A DNA stretch of 64,000 nt from UBA4285 sp050944355. Lineage in GTDB: Bacteria; Bacillota; Clostridia; Lachnospirales; Lachnospiraceae. Below, piece by piece: positions 34,085 through 42,841 of this stretch (positions within the stretch are counted from its first letter, which is position 1; each line of letters begins with the position of its first letter). The position numbers and the translations under genes were made by a program. Location of the stretch: contig JBMNQX010000003.1 of the NCBI GenBank assembly GCA_050944355.1, positions 124,001 to 188,000 on the forward strand. The letters run 5' to 3'. Under the pieces are notes generated by a model that had not been told where the DNA came from, did no database searches, and was given only the letters and a program-made list of their open reading frames with translations.

Positions 34085-35242
34085 ATGGCGAATGGAAAAT
34101 ATCTGTATCAGCGGATTTATGATGATGTGACGGCGGACATCCGCAGCGGAAAACTGGATATCGGAGCGCAGATTCCGACAGCATCCGAACTTGCTGAGAA
34201 GTACAATGTCAGCATGATAACAGCCAATACGGCTCTGAATTCGCTGAAGGAAGACGGATATATAGAGCGTGTGAAGGGACACGGGAATTTTGTGATGAGC
34301 CGGGATATTCCGGATGAAGACGATATGTCACAGGAACGGACAGGGGATATAGGGGCTTCTGCCGGGACAATCGGCGTCATTTTGGAACACGTTTCTTCCA
34401 GTTTTGGCCTGGATTATTTGTATGCTCTCGATGAGGCGGCCCATAAAAAGGGATATAAAATACTGATACGCTTTTCGTATGGCAGCCGTCAGCGGGAAAA
34501 TGAAGAAATTTTGTACTTAAAGCAGCAGAAAGTCCGGGGATTTGTCTGCATGCCGTGCCACGGAACGTATTATAATACGGAAATCCTGCGTCTGGTCCTT
34601 GAAAAAGTGCCGGTCGTGCTCTTTGACAAGCAGATGAAAGGCATACCGGTTGTCAGCGTGCGCACGGACAATCACGGCGCTATTGCGCTGCTCGTCAGCT
34701 GGCTTGTCAGCCGTGGAAGAAAAAAGATCGGCTATGTGACGGTTGACGACGCTTACACTTCCTCTGTAAAAGCGAGAAACCGGGGGTTTCGCGAGAGCAT
34801 TCAGAGAAACGGGTTGGAAAAAATGCCGGAATGCATGCTCAGGACAAAGAGTAAATTCGGGATTTATTCGGACAGCCTTGATCCGGACATCGGGCAGCAG
34901 ATCATGGAATATCTGGACAAGTACCCGGAGATGGACGGTGTTGTTTTCGAAGAGTATGGATTTATGCGGCAGATTCCTCTTTCAAGATCTCAGCTTCTGA
35001 AGAGAATTGACGCCTGCTGTATTGATGAAGATTATCTGTCTCCCGGCGGCTGTTACGTGACACATGTGCGGCAGGATGAAAAGAAATTGGCGGAAAAGAC
35101 GATTGAAGCGCTGGTGGCGCAGATTGACAGTGAGTCAACGCCGGATTTGACGGATTACCGGGTGCCGGGACTTCTGTGCACAGCTAAAATACCATCATAT
35201 ATAATAATCACAAAACTTAGTGATCAGTTCATACACTCGTGA
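34085..35242 (+). CDS. GntR-HTH/LacI-sensor transcriptional regulator (AraR-like)
   Basis: The N-terminal GntR winged helix (about 5-75: IPTASELAEKYNVSMITANT) is fused to a LacI-type periplasmic-binding-like sensor starting near residue 95 (GTIGVILEH). This arrangement is that of AraR in Bacillus. The effector is probably a sugar taken up by the ABC importer downstream. The C-terminal VPGLLCT is family-like. Its end runs into the leader of the solute-binding protein gene. AAGGGGAG precedes the ATG. Confidence 0.88.
   Translation: MANGKYLYQRIYDDVTADIRSGKLDIGAQIPTASELAEKYNVSMITANTALNSLKEDGYIERVKGHGNFVMSRDIPDEDDMSQERTGDIGASAGTIGVILEHVSSSFGLDYLYALDEAAHKKGYKILIRFSYGSRQRENEEILYLKQQKVRGFVCMPCHGTYYNTEILRLVLEKVPVVLFDKQMKGIPVVSVRTDNHGAIALLVSWLVSRGRKKIGYVTVDDAYTSSVKARNRGFRESIQRNGLEKMPECMLRTKSKFGIYSDSLDPDIGQQIMEYLDKYPEMDGVVFEEYGFMRQIPLSRSQLLKRIDACCIDEDYLSPGGCYVTHVRQDEKKLAEKTIEALVAQIDSESTPDLTDYRVPGLLCTAKIPSYIIITKLSDQFIHS
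35177..35210 (+). promoter_or_regulatory. Candidate promoter/operator of the sugar ABC operon
   Basis: A perfect TATAAT (35200-35205) with a weak TGCACA 17 nt upstream lies in the 3' end of the regulator gene. The surrounding ATATATAATAAT is shared exactly with the regulator's own operator at 34009-34020, suggesting a second binding site. Confidence 0.45.
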
Positions 35243-35255
35243 AGGGAGAAACAAT

Positions 35256-36728
35256 ATGCGTAAGAGATGGGTGGCAGCCGGCATGGCCGGCCTTATGGCA
35301 GCAAGTGTACTTGCAGGATGCGGAAGCTCCAGCTCAAGTACGACGACAGCGGCGGCATCAGGCACAACTTCTGGTTCTGGGACGACGACAACGACAGCGG
35401 CGTCGAGCACAAGCGGTTCGTCGACATCGACGGCTTCCGGAGAAGTCAAGATTCTGGCGTCGGTTACCGGGGGTAAAGATGACGAGGAAATGCAGCTGTT
35501 TGAACAGGCTCTTTCCGACGCCACAGGTCTGACGGTGACGATTGACAAGCCTGCTTCTGACTACGACAAGGTCCTGATGCAGAAACTCGGAGCGGGCAGC
35601 GAGTACGATCTTGTATATCTGAATGCTTCACAGTATGCAAACCTGGTCGATCAGGGAGCGCTGCTCGATATCACGGACTACGTCAATTCGTCCGATATCC
35701 TGAAGAACAATATCGATCCGCAGGAGTGGGAAGATATCACAATTGACGGAAAAGTATATGCGGGATTCAACAAGAAAGAGGTTCACCGCGTTGTCGCCGT
35801 CAACAAGACACTGCTTGAGGCGGCTGGAATCGATTATAAGACGGTTGAGCCGACATTCGACGGATACTACAATATGCTGAAGGCGCTCAAGGACGCCAGC
35901 ACAGATTCGGAGTTCTATCCGATGGACGCGGTGTTCTCAGAAGCTTGGGATCTGCAGCCGTACTTCGCGGCGGTCGGCGCCAAGGAAGGCGTCGTACTCG
36001 ACGACAGCGGACAGAAGTACGCACCGTATGCAGAAGATTCGGCGGCGCCTGTCTGGGAGTGGTTCAAGAAGCTGTATGATGACGGCCTTCTGGATCCGAG
36101 CTCTTTTGTAGACAAGACCAAGGACATGCGTGCAAAGATGGAAGCTTCTTCCCAGAAGACAGCTGTCACGGCAGACTGGGCAGCGTGGGTAGGCCTTCAT
36201 AATTCCACGGCGCAGGCAGCCGGTGTGACAACAGACGAGTATGAAATCGCTTCTCTTCCGGGCCTTCAGACACCGGATGGCAGCTACATGCTGGGCAAGG
36301 GCTCGGCGAGCCTCTTCGCCGTTCCGGCAAATGCAAAGAATGTGGACGGCGCTATCAAAGTCCTCGAGTATTTCGCGACACAGGAAGGCGGCGAGCTTCT
36401 TTCTTCCGGCATTGAGGGCTACGATTACACTGTATCCGACGGCACCTATACAATGACGGAAATCGGTGAGAAACACGGAAATGACCATGGCGCGCCGTTC
36501 CCGATCTACAAGGACTATGAGCCGCTGTTCCCGTATTCGACCGGCGTTGAGGAGGCAATGAGCTATGCTCAGTATGCTTCCATCGATATGATCATTTCGA
36601 ACGAGTCCGATTACAAGGAAATCGTCGGCAAATGGGGCATCCGCATCATCAAGGGTGAGGTTTCCACATCCGAAGGCCTTCAGGGCATGCGCGATGAGCT
36701 GGTTGAAGCCGGCGTGACAGACAGGTAA
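35256..36728 (+). CDS. Sugar ABC transporter substrate-binding lipoprotein
   Basis: GAAGGGAG precedes the ATG. The signal peptide ends in lipobox LAGC (Cys22), followed by a Ser/Thr-rich linker (23-62) and a family-1 type extracellular binding domain to residue 490. It captures oligosaccharide outside the membrane. The ABC family is supported by the adjacent two permeases. No ATPase gene is in the operon, as is usual in Firmicutes where MsmK is shared. Confidence 0.9.
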   Translation: MRKRWVAAGMAGLMAASVLAGCGSSSSSTTTAAASGTTSGSGTTTTTAASSTSGSSTSTASGEVKILASVTGGKDDEEMQLFEQALSDATGLTVTIDKPASDYDKVLMQKLGAGSEYDLVYLNASQYANLVDQGALLDITDYVNSSDILKNNIDPQEWEDITIDGKVYAGFNKKEVHRVVAVNKTLLEAAGIDYKTVEPTFDGYYNMLKALKDASTDSEFYPMDAVFSEAWDLQPYFAAVGAKEGVVLDDSGQKYAPYAEDSAAPVWEWFKKLYDDGLLDPSSFVDKTKDMRAKMEASSQKTAVTADWAAWVGLHNSTAQAAGVTTDEYEIASLPGLQTPDGSYMLGKGSASLFAVPANAKNVDGAIKVLEYFATQEGGELLSSGIEGYDYTVSDGTYTMTEIGEKHGNDHGAPFPIYKDYEPLFPYSTGVEEAMSYAQYASIDMIISNESDYKEIVGKWGIRIIKGEVSTSEGLQGMRDELVEAGVTDR

Positions 36729-36743
36729 GCAAGTGTCAGAGTT

Positions 36744-36795
36744 CCTCTCGGACCCGCTGTGAAACGAAGGCGGCGTCCGGGAGGTTTTTATTTTT
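36744..36795 (+). terminator. Partial terminator between binding protein and permeases
   Basis: CCTCTCGGACCCGC pairs with GCGGCGTCCGGGAGG (one mismatch region), followed by TTTTTATTTTT. Read-through to the permease at 36808 would give more binding protein than membrane subunit, a known arrangement in sugar ABC operons. Confidence 0.8.
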
Positions 36796-36807
36796 CAAGG
36801 GGCGATT

Positions 36808-37719
36808 ATGAAAAAGAAAAAAGACAAGAATCTGTGGAAGAAAGTAAAGCGCTTCCGGAGCATTTACATTCTTCTGATACCTGTTATTGTTTACTTTATT
36901 GTTTTTTCCTATTATCCTCTGATTCTCGGTATCATCAAGAGTTTTCAGAAAGTACAGCTTCTCGGCAATTCTCAGTTTGTAGGCTTTGATAATTATCAGA
37001 CGGTGCTCACAGGTTCTGAGTATCACAGGGCGTTTATCAACAGTCTGATTGTCGGCGGAGGTACGTTTGTCTTTCAGTTTATCTGGGGCCTAATTATCGC
37101 TCTGACGCTGAATGAGATTCGTGTTAAAATTCTCCGCTCTTCGTTCCAGACCGTTACCTTTATTCCGTATCTGCTGTCCTGGTCTGTCGTCGGCGGCCTT
37201 TGGATAACCATTCTTTCCCCAACCGGCATGATCAACGGCTTTCTGCAGTTGATTCAGGGCGATGCGTATACGCCGATTGCGTTTATGGCGGAAGAAAAAT
37301 ACGCCCGCTTTATCATGATCTTCACGGGAGCCTGGAAGGGCGCCGGATACTTCGCAGCCCTGTTTATGGCTTCGATCGTGTCGATCGACAATTCTCTGTA
37401 CGAAGCGGCCCGGATCGATGGTGCGACCCGCATCCAGCAGATCCGTTACATCACAATTCCTGTCATTGTTCCGACCATGAAGGTTGTCACGGTGCTCAGC
37501 GTCATGGGTATTCTGAGAAACTTCGACCAGATCTTCGTCATGATGAATGCGACGATCAGTGATAAGGTCAAGAACCTGCTGTATCTGATCTATGAAGAAG
37601 GTATTCTGAAGTTCAATGTCGGTGAAGCGACCGCCGCGGCGACAGTGGTTCTTATTGCCACGCTGCTGATCACCCAGATTGTGAGAAAACTGCTGCGGTA
37701 CGACCAGATCTACGAATAA
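36808..37719 (+). CDS. Sugar ABC transporter permease, MalF/LplB-like
   Basis: This 303-residue protein has six membrane helices and the EAA loop EAARIDGATRIQQIRYITIP about 90 residues from the end, which docks the ATPase. The N-terminus is lysine-rich and cytosolic. The ribosome site (AAGGGGCG) is moderate. It pairs with the next permease to form the channel. Confidence 0.93.
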   Translation: MKKKKDKNLWKKVKRFRSIYILLIPVIVYFIVFSYYPLILGIIKSFQKVQLLGNSQFVGFDNYQTVLTGSEYHRAFINSLIVGGGTFVFQFIWGLIIALTLNEIRVKILRSSFQTVTFIPYLLSWSVVGGLWITILSPTGMINGFLQLIQGDAYTPIAFMAEEKYARFIMIFTGAWKGAGYFAALFMASIVSIDNSLYEAARIDGATRIQQIRYITIPVIVPTMKVVTVLSVMGILRNFDQIFVMMNATISDKVKNLLYLIYEEGILKFNVGEATAAATVVLIATLLITQIVRKLLRYDQIYE

Positions 37720-37731
37720 GGAGGATGAACC

Positions 37732-38598
37732 ATGAAGCGCAATAAACTCAGCAACAATCTGAGAGGCGGATGGGCCGTGCTCTTTATCGTCCTCGGAGTT
37801 TTAACGGCAATAACCATGTTTCTGCCGATGTGGAACGTGATCGTCGTCGGCACCAGCAGCACACTCGACTCTTCGAGTTCCGGACTGAAGCTCTGGTGGC
37901 ACGAATTCAGCCTGGATGGCTTTAAGTATGTATTTGAGGTCACGAAGCTCGCAAGGCCGTTCCTCAATTCACTTTTTGTGACGACGGTAGGTACAGTGAT
38001 TCAGGTGTTCCTGGCCGCGCTGGCAGGCTACGTTCTGATTCAGAAAGAGCTTCCGTTTCGGAATGCGATTTCTTCCTTTATCATGCTCACCATGATGGTA
38101 CCGGGCGACCTGACTCTGATTTCTGTGTATCAGTTGAATAAACAGTTAAATCTTCTCAACTCTTACACGGGTCTGATTCTGAACGGCCTTATTTCCGGAT
38201 TCAGCATCATGATGATGCGCAACTACTTCGAGACGGTTCCGTATACGCTCGAGGAGGCGGCACGCATCGACGGGTCCGGAGAGATGGGGATTTTCGTCCG
38301 GATTTATATGCCGATTTCTCTTCCGGGCCTGGCCACCGTATTTTTCATGGAGTATGTGGCGCGCTGGAATTCTATCATGCTGCCGGCTACTTTGGTGACG
38401 GATGAGAGCCTGTATACCCTGCCGGTTATGCTGAAGGCAATGATCATGAGTACGGAGTCGACTTCCGGAGCGCAGCAGGCACCGAACAACGCCATCATGG
38501 CGGCGATCATCATCACGACGATTCCGCTGCTTCTGATCTATGTTTTCGCTCAGAAGTTCCTGTTAAATGGTATCTCGATGGGCGCTGTCAAGGAGTAA
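37732..38598 (+). CDS. Sugar ABC transporter permease, MalG-like
   Basis: Six membrane helices in 288 residues and the EAA loop EEAARIDGSGEMGIFVRIYM. AAGGAGG is 6 nt before the ATG. The C-terminal NGISMGAVKE is characteristic of the CarP/MalG subfamily. Its stop TAA overlaps an ATG of the next gene. It forms the heterodimer with the preceding permease. Confidence 0.93.
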   Translation: MKRNKLSNNLRGGWAVLFIVLGVLTAITMFLPMWNVIVVGTSSTLDSSSSGLKLWWHEFSLDGFKYVFEVTKLARPFLNSLFVTTVGTVIQVFLAALAGYVLIQKELPFRNAISSFIMLTMMVPGDLTLISVYQLNKQLNLLNSYTGLILNGLISGFSIMMMRNYFETVPYTLEEAARIDGSGEMGIFVRIYMPISLPGLATVFFMEYVARWNSIMLPATLVTDESLYTLPVMLKAMIMSTESTSGAQQAPNNAIMAAIIITTIPLLLIYVFAQKFLLNGISMGAVKE

Positions 38599-38600
38599 TG

Positions 38601-39866
38601 ATGGAAGACACAACGATTCAGGTTCAGAGATTCGTGAAGAAGACCGAAGAGGGACTGTATCTCGCTGTGCCGTTTGAAGTGCCGGCAGATACGGAAGAGT
38701 TTCGGATTTCCTATGAATATGACCGAAAATCAGCAATTATCGATATCGGACTGAACGACAGTGCCGGTGAGTTTCTCGGATGGGCCGGATCGAACCGGGC
38801 CGTTCTGCAGATCTCCGAAGTGAACAGCAGTCCGGGATTTGAGACGTGCGAGATCAAAGCGGGCACGTGGCAGATTCTTCTGGGGGCGTATCATGTGCCG
38901 GAAGGCGGTGTCATGGTGACGTACACCGTGCAGTTTACGGCCAAGAAGATCCGCCTGATGCGCGGCGACATTCACATGCACACGGTGGCATCGGATGGTG
39001 TATTTACCTGTGAACAGCTGAAGCAGATCGCAAAGAGCCAGAATCTGGATTTCATTGCGATCACGGACCACAACAACTACGCGTATCTGCGCAGAAACTT
39101 TTCGGACGACAAGGTGACAGTCATTCCGGGCGTCGAGTGGACACATTACAAGGGACACATCAATTTTCTCGGGACGCAGCATCCGTTCAAGAACTTCATG
39201 GCGAACTAAAGAGAAGAAATGCTTGCGATTCTGCGCGAAGCCAAAAGTAATGGAGCGCTGCTCTCCGTGAATCATCCGTTCTGCCCGAACTGCGGATGGA
39301 GATTTGGGCTTGATATTCCATTTGACATGGTTGAGATCTGGAACGGCGGGCTTGCTCCCAATGCCAATCTTGACTGCGTGACGTGGTGGGATTCGCTGCT
39401 TCGGGCGGGCAGAGAAGTTCCGATCGTCGGCGGAAGTGATTTCCATCGATTTGAGGCGGGACACATTCTGGCGCTGCCGTGTACGTTTACGTACGCAAAG
39501 TCAAGATCAGCCGCCGACATTTTGACGGCGCTTGCGGCGGGGCACGGGTTTGTCTCGGTTTCGCAGAATGGTCCGGTGATCGGCTTCAAGAGCGCTGATG
39601 GCGAAAATGAGATTCTGCCGGGCGAAGAGCTGGGGGCAGGGACAGAGTTCTGCGCTGCTATATCCGGCCTGAAGCCGGGCGACGGCGTCCGGGTTATTGA
39701 GAACGGAAAAGCGCGGCTGATCAAGCCAGAAGACAATGCCTGCGAGATCCGCGTTCAAATGCCGGATGACGGTTATTTCCGCTTTGAAGTGAGACGAAAT
39801 ATAGAAGAAATTGGAATTGAGCTCCCGGTCATGATATCCAATCCTCTTTATGTCAGGAGACATTGA
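38601..39866 (+). pseudogene. CehA/McbA-type PHP metallohydrolase gene with one in-frame TAA
   Basis: AAGGAG lies before ATG 38601 (an ATG at 38598 overlaps the permease stop). The whole 421-residue frame aligns with the intact paralogue at 30375 without a shift: GDIHMHTVASDG, ITDHNN, VEWTHYKGHINFLG, then TAA at 39207-39209 (codon 203), then REEML...VNHPFCPNCGW and GGSDFHRFE. The paralogue has Thr at the stop position. Metal-ligand motifs lie on both sides, so neither half alone would be active. A new start is possible at ATG 39219 after AGAGAAGAA. Confidence 0.82.
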
Positions 39867-42262
39867 TGATCGAAAAGGTAATACTTGTTTTTAAAACGCA
39901 TTTTGACATCGGCTTTACCGATCAGGCGCAGAATGTGATGCGCTGGTACGCGACGGATATGCTGGACAGTGCGCTTGCGACCTGCCATGCGACAGAAGAC
40001 TGGGGCGGACTGCACTATGTCTGGACGCTGCCGGCGTGGCCGCTCAAATCAATTCTTGAAACCTGCGGCGGCAGACGGGCTGAGCTGGAGCATTTTATAA
40101 ATAACGGTCAGATCGCGTGGCATGCTCTCGCGTTTACATCGCACACGGATTTCTGCGGAGAGGAAGAGTATCTCGAGAGTTTTCGCTATTCTAAGGAACT
40201 TTCTGACAGGTATGGCCGTCCGTATCCGAGAACTGCGAAGATGACCGACGTTCCGGGCCATGGCCTCATGCTGCCGGAAATACTCGCGGCGGGAGGCGTG
40301 CGCTTTCTGCATCTTGGATGCAATGAATTTGCCATGCCGCCGGAAGTTCCGGGGCTGTTCTGGTGGGAAGCACCGTCTGGGCGCCGCGTTCTCACGATGT
40401 ATCACAAGGGCGGCTACGGATCGGGGATTCAGGCGCCTGAAAGCTGGCCGTTTCCGGTCTGGATGGCGCTGATGCCCACGATGGACAATGCCGGGCCGGA
40501 CAGCCCGGAGAGGATTTTGCGTCTCAAAGAGCAGGCGCAGAAACTGTATCCCGGCGCGCAGATTCAGTGCGGCACGATGGACGATTTCCGGGAGGAACTC
40601 GAAAAGTGCGATCTTTCGGCTCTTCCGGTCGTGCGCCAGGACTTGGCTGACACCTGGATTCACGGCGTGCAGTCGTACCCGAAAGAAGTGCGCGAAGTGC
40701 GGGATCTCCGCCGGAAGGCACGGGCACTGAACCTCTCGATAGCAGCTGCGGGACCGGATGTGCTCCGTGACTTGACAAAAGAGCAGGATGCGTATTACGA
40801 AAACATGCACCTGTTCGGCGAGCACACATGGGGAGCCGACGTAAAGAGATGGCTCAACCCCGCCGGCCGCGTCTATGAGCGCGGTCAGTTTGAAAAGGCA
40901 AGAAAAGACGACGACCATTACGCTTTCATGGAGAAGTCGTGGAATGATAAACGCTCCTACGCTGCCAGGGCCGCCAAGGCTCTGGAGTCCGTGCGCGCCG
41001 CTCACCCCATGGCAAATGTGACCGGTGCGGCTTCAGATGCTGCGAAGCAGGCCCCACTCACCCTTCAGGAAGACAAGAAACAGCTTGTCGTAAGCGGCGG
41101 CGGCTGGATGCTGCATTTTGACAAAAGCCGCGGGGTGGTCACGAAGATCAGCGGAAAAAATGGCGGAGAGGTTCTGAAGGAAAGAGACGGAAAGCCGGTT
41201 TTTGACTACCAGTATATCCGCTGCGGCATGCAGCGCATGACGGATTTTCTGCGCCGCTACGCGTACCGCTTCTCGGACTGGGGAATCTTTGACTACGGGC
41301 GCCAGAATTATCCGGAGTGCGAGACGAAAATCTTTCACACCCGCTACACGTCCTGCAGCGTGAACGGCCGGGAACTGCTTCTGACGGGCGGCTTTTCAGA
41401 CAGTGAGAGCTTTACGGAGTTTGGAAACGCAAAGACCGTTCAGCTGACGGTGAGATTTCCGGAAAAAGCAGATGATTGCCTGAGTGTCACACTGCGGCTT
41501 GTCGACAAAAAGGCCACGCCGTATATCGAGTCGGGTTCGTTTCTGATGCCGCTCGCGGATTGCTATGAGAACTTTCGCGTCAATAAAAACGGCGTGATGA
41601 TCGATCCTGCAAAGGACATCGTGAAAAACGCGAATCACTGCTTCTATGCGATGGAAAATGGACTTGTGGCATTTACGGGCGACAAGAACACGGGCGAGAA
41701 TTCGCAGCTGTGCGTGGCTTCCCCGGACGTTGCACTCGTGTCTATCGGTGAAGATGCGGTTTATGAGTTTCGAAGCGAATATCAGAAATCCGATCCGACG
41801 CTGTACTTCAATTTGTTCAACAACATGTGGGGGACAAACTTTCCGCAGTGGATCGAAGGCAGTTTTGAATACCGGTTTGCTCTGAAACCGCTTTCTGAAT
41901 CCGAAAATAAATCTCTCCTTCTCAGCTGTCAGGAGCTCTCGGACACATGTGCCGGCGAGAAAAATGAAGAAGCACTAAGCCGGGATATATCGTCGGGCGC
42001 TCTGCCGGATTTTGGCGCGGACATGCAGCTGCTCGGCATTCATCCGCAGGGCGGGGGATTCCGGATTTCAGTCCGCAATGTGTCAGAGCGCGCCGGAAAT
42101 CAGACCGCTTCGTGGCCCGGATATATTCTGAAAGAATGCGATTATTTCGGCCGCGGCAGAGGATCCGGAAAACAGGGCGAGAGTGTCTCGCTTGAAAAAC
42201 GGCCGTACGGGCTGTATATTTTCAGCGCGGTAAGAAAATCAGACGGACCGCAGAACAATTGA
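39863..42262 (+). CDS. GH38-like protein (DUF5054 type)
   Basis: A protein of 799 residues. The N-terminus FKTHFDIGFTD resembles the metal-binding HxDxG of GH38 alpha-mannosidases, with further blocks MTDVPGHG and GEHTWGAD. The C-terminal half has the beta-sandwich pattern of GH38 (GVVTKISGKNGGEVL; NLFNNMWGTNFPQW). No signal peptide, so it should act on imported sugars. The related DUF5054 proteins are not biochemically defined to my knowledge. It overlaps the PHP frame by 4 nt, and both seem to be made for the same substrate, perhaps a phosphorylated mannan. Confidence 0.78.
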   Translation: MMIEKVILVFKTHFDIGFTDQAQNVMRWYATDMLDSALATCHATEDWGGLHYVWTLPAWPLKSILETCGGRRAELEHFINNGQIAWHALAFTSHTDFCGEEEYLESFRYSKELSDRYGRPYPRTAKMTDVPGHGLMLPEILAAGGVRFLHLGCNEFAMPPEVPGLFWWEAPSGRRVLTMYHKGGYGSGIQAPESWPFPVWMALMPTMDNAGPDSPERILRLKEQAQKLYPGAQIQCGTMDDFREELEKCDLSALPVVRQDLADTWIHGVQSYPKEVREVRDLRRKARALNLSIAAAGPDVLRDLTKEQDAYYENMHLFGEHTWGADVKRWLNPAGRVYERGQFEKARKDDDHYAFMEKSWNDKRSYAARAAKALESVRAAHPMANVTGAASDAAKQAPLTLQEDKKQLVVSGGGWMLHFDKSRGVVTKISGKNGGEVLKERDGKPVFDYQYIRCGMQRMTDFLRRYAYRFSDWGIFDYGRQNYPECETKIFHTRYTSCSVNGRELLLTGGFSDSESFTEFGNAKTVQLTVRFPEKADDCLSVTLRLVDKKATPYIESGSFLMPLADCYENFRVNKNGVMIDPAKDIVKNANHCFYAMENGLVAFTGDKNTGENSQLCVASPDVALVSIGEDAVYEFRSEYQKSDPTLYFNLFNNMWGTNFPQWIEGSFEYRFALKPLSESENKSLLLSCQELSDTCAGEKNEEALSRDISSGALPDFGADMQLLGIHPQGGGFRISVRNVSERAGNQTASWPGYILKECDYFGRGRGSGKQGESVSLEKRPYGLYIFSAVRKSDGPQNN

Positions 42263-42275
42263 ACAGAGCCAGAAG

Positions 42276-42351
42276 CCGTTCCTTATGACTTCCCGCGGAT
42301 TAAAGCCGTGACATTGCGGCCGCGCGGGGGGGTATGGGGAACGGTTTTTTG
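42276..42351 (+). terminator. Intrinsic terminator of the sugar operon
   Basis: CCGTTCC (42276-42282) pairs with GGAACGG (42338-42344), enclosing a second CCCGCG/CGCGGG stem, followed by TTTTTTG. Confidence 0.85.
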
Positions 42352-42452
42352 TTGTGAGAGGATGCCGGTGCGCCGGATCACAACGGCTTTTCCGGTTCAT
42401 TCGTCTCGATTTGCTTTACCATTGCATTTTTCATGAAAATTTGTGTCATAAT

Positions 42453-42470
42453 CGTTTAAACACTTAAACG
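42453..42470. promoter_or_regulatory. Palindromic operator of the ArsR-family gene
   Basis: CGTTTAA-ACAC-TTAAACG is a perfect 7-bp inverted repeat 15 nt before the ATG, next to a possible -10 CATAAT (42447-42452). The size and position fit ArsR/SmtB autoregulation. Confidence 0.75.
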
Positions 42471-42484
42471 AAGGAGGCGAAGCG

Positions 42485-42841
42485 ATGACATCCGAGCAGG
42501 ATATTCGGGAGTTATCCGAGGAAATCCGGGGCACGCAGAAGATCCTGACGGCGATGGGCGACGAAGTGCGGCAGCATCTGATTCTGGTCATGATGACGAG
42601 CGGCAGCTGCAGCGGGATGCGCGTCAACGATATCGCCGAGAAAACCTCGCTTTCCCGGCCGGCAGTGTCGCACCATCTGCAGATTCTAAAAGACGCGGGA
42701 ATTGTGAAGATGCGCCGGGAAGGCACGAAGAATTACTACTATTTTGACGAAAACACCCGGTCTGTCGACAGACTGATCCGAATGCTGGAGCACGCGAAGC
42801 GCATCATGAATTCGCTTCCGGACAGGAGCGGCGATGATTAA
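42485..42841 (+). CDS. ArsR-family transcriptional repressor
   Basis: This 118-residue protein is one winged helix-turn-helix: VNDIAEKTSLSRPAVSHHLQ as recognition part, then IVKMRREGTKNYYYF in the wing. Metal-binding cysteines of the ELCVC type are absent, so it likely senses another signal such as redox state or a small molecule. It overlaps the next gene by 8 nt and its operator lies upstream. GAAGGAGG precedes the ATG. Confidence 0.88.
   Translation: MTSEQDIRELSEEIRGTQKILTAMGDEVRQHLILVMMTSGSCSGMRVNDIAEKTSLSRPAVSHHLQILKDAGIVKMRREGTKNYYYFDENTRSVDRLIRMLEHAKRIMNSLPDRSGDD

Noticed and set aside
26856..39209. Reassignment of both TAG and TAA as sense codons
   Set aside because: TAA ends about half of the genes in the window, so it is a real stop. 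Only TAG remains open to recoding.
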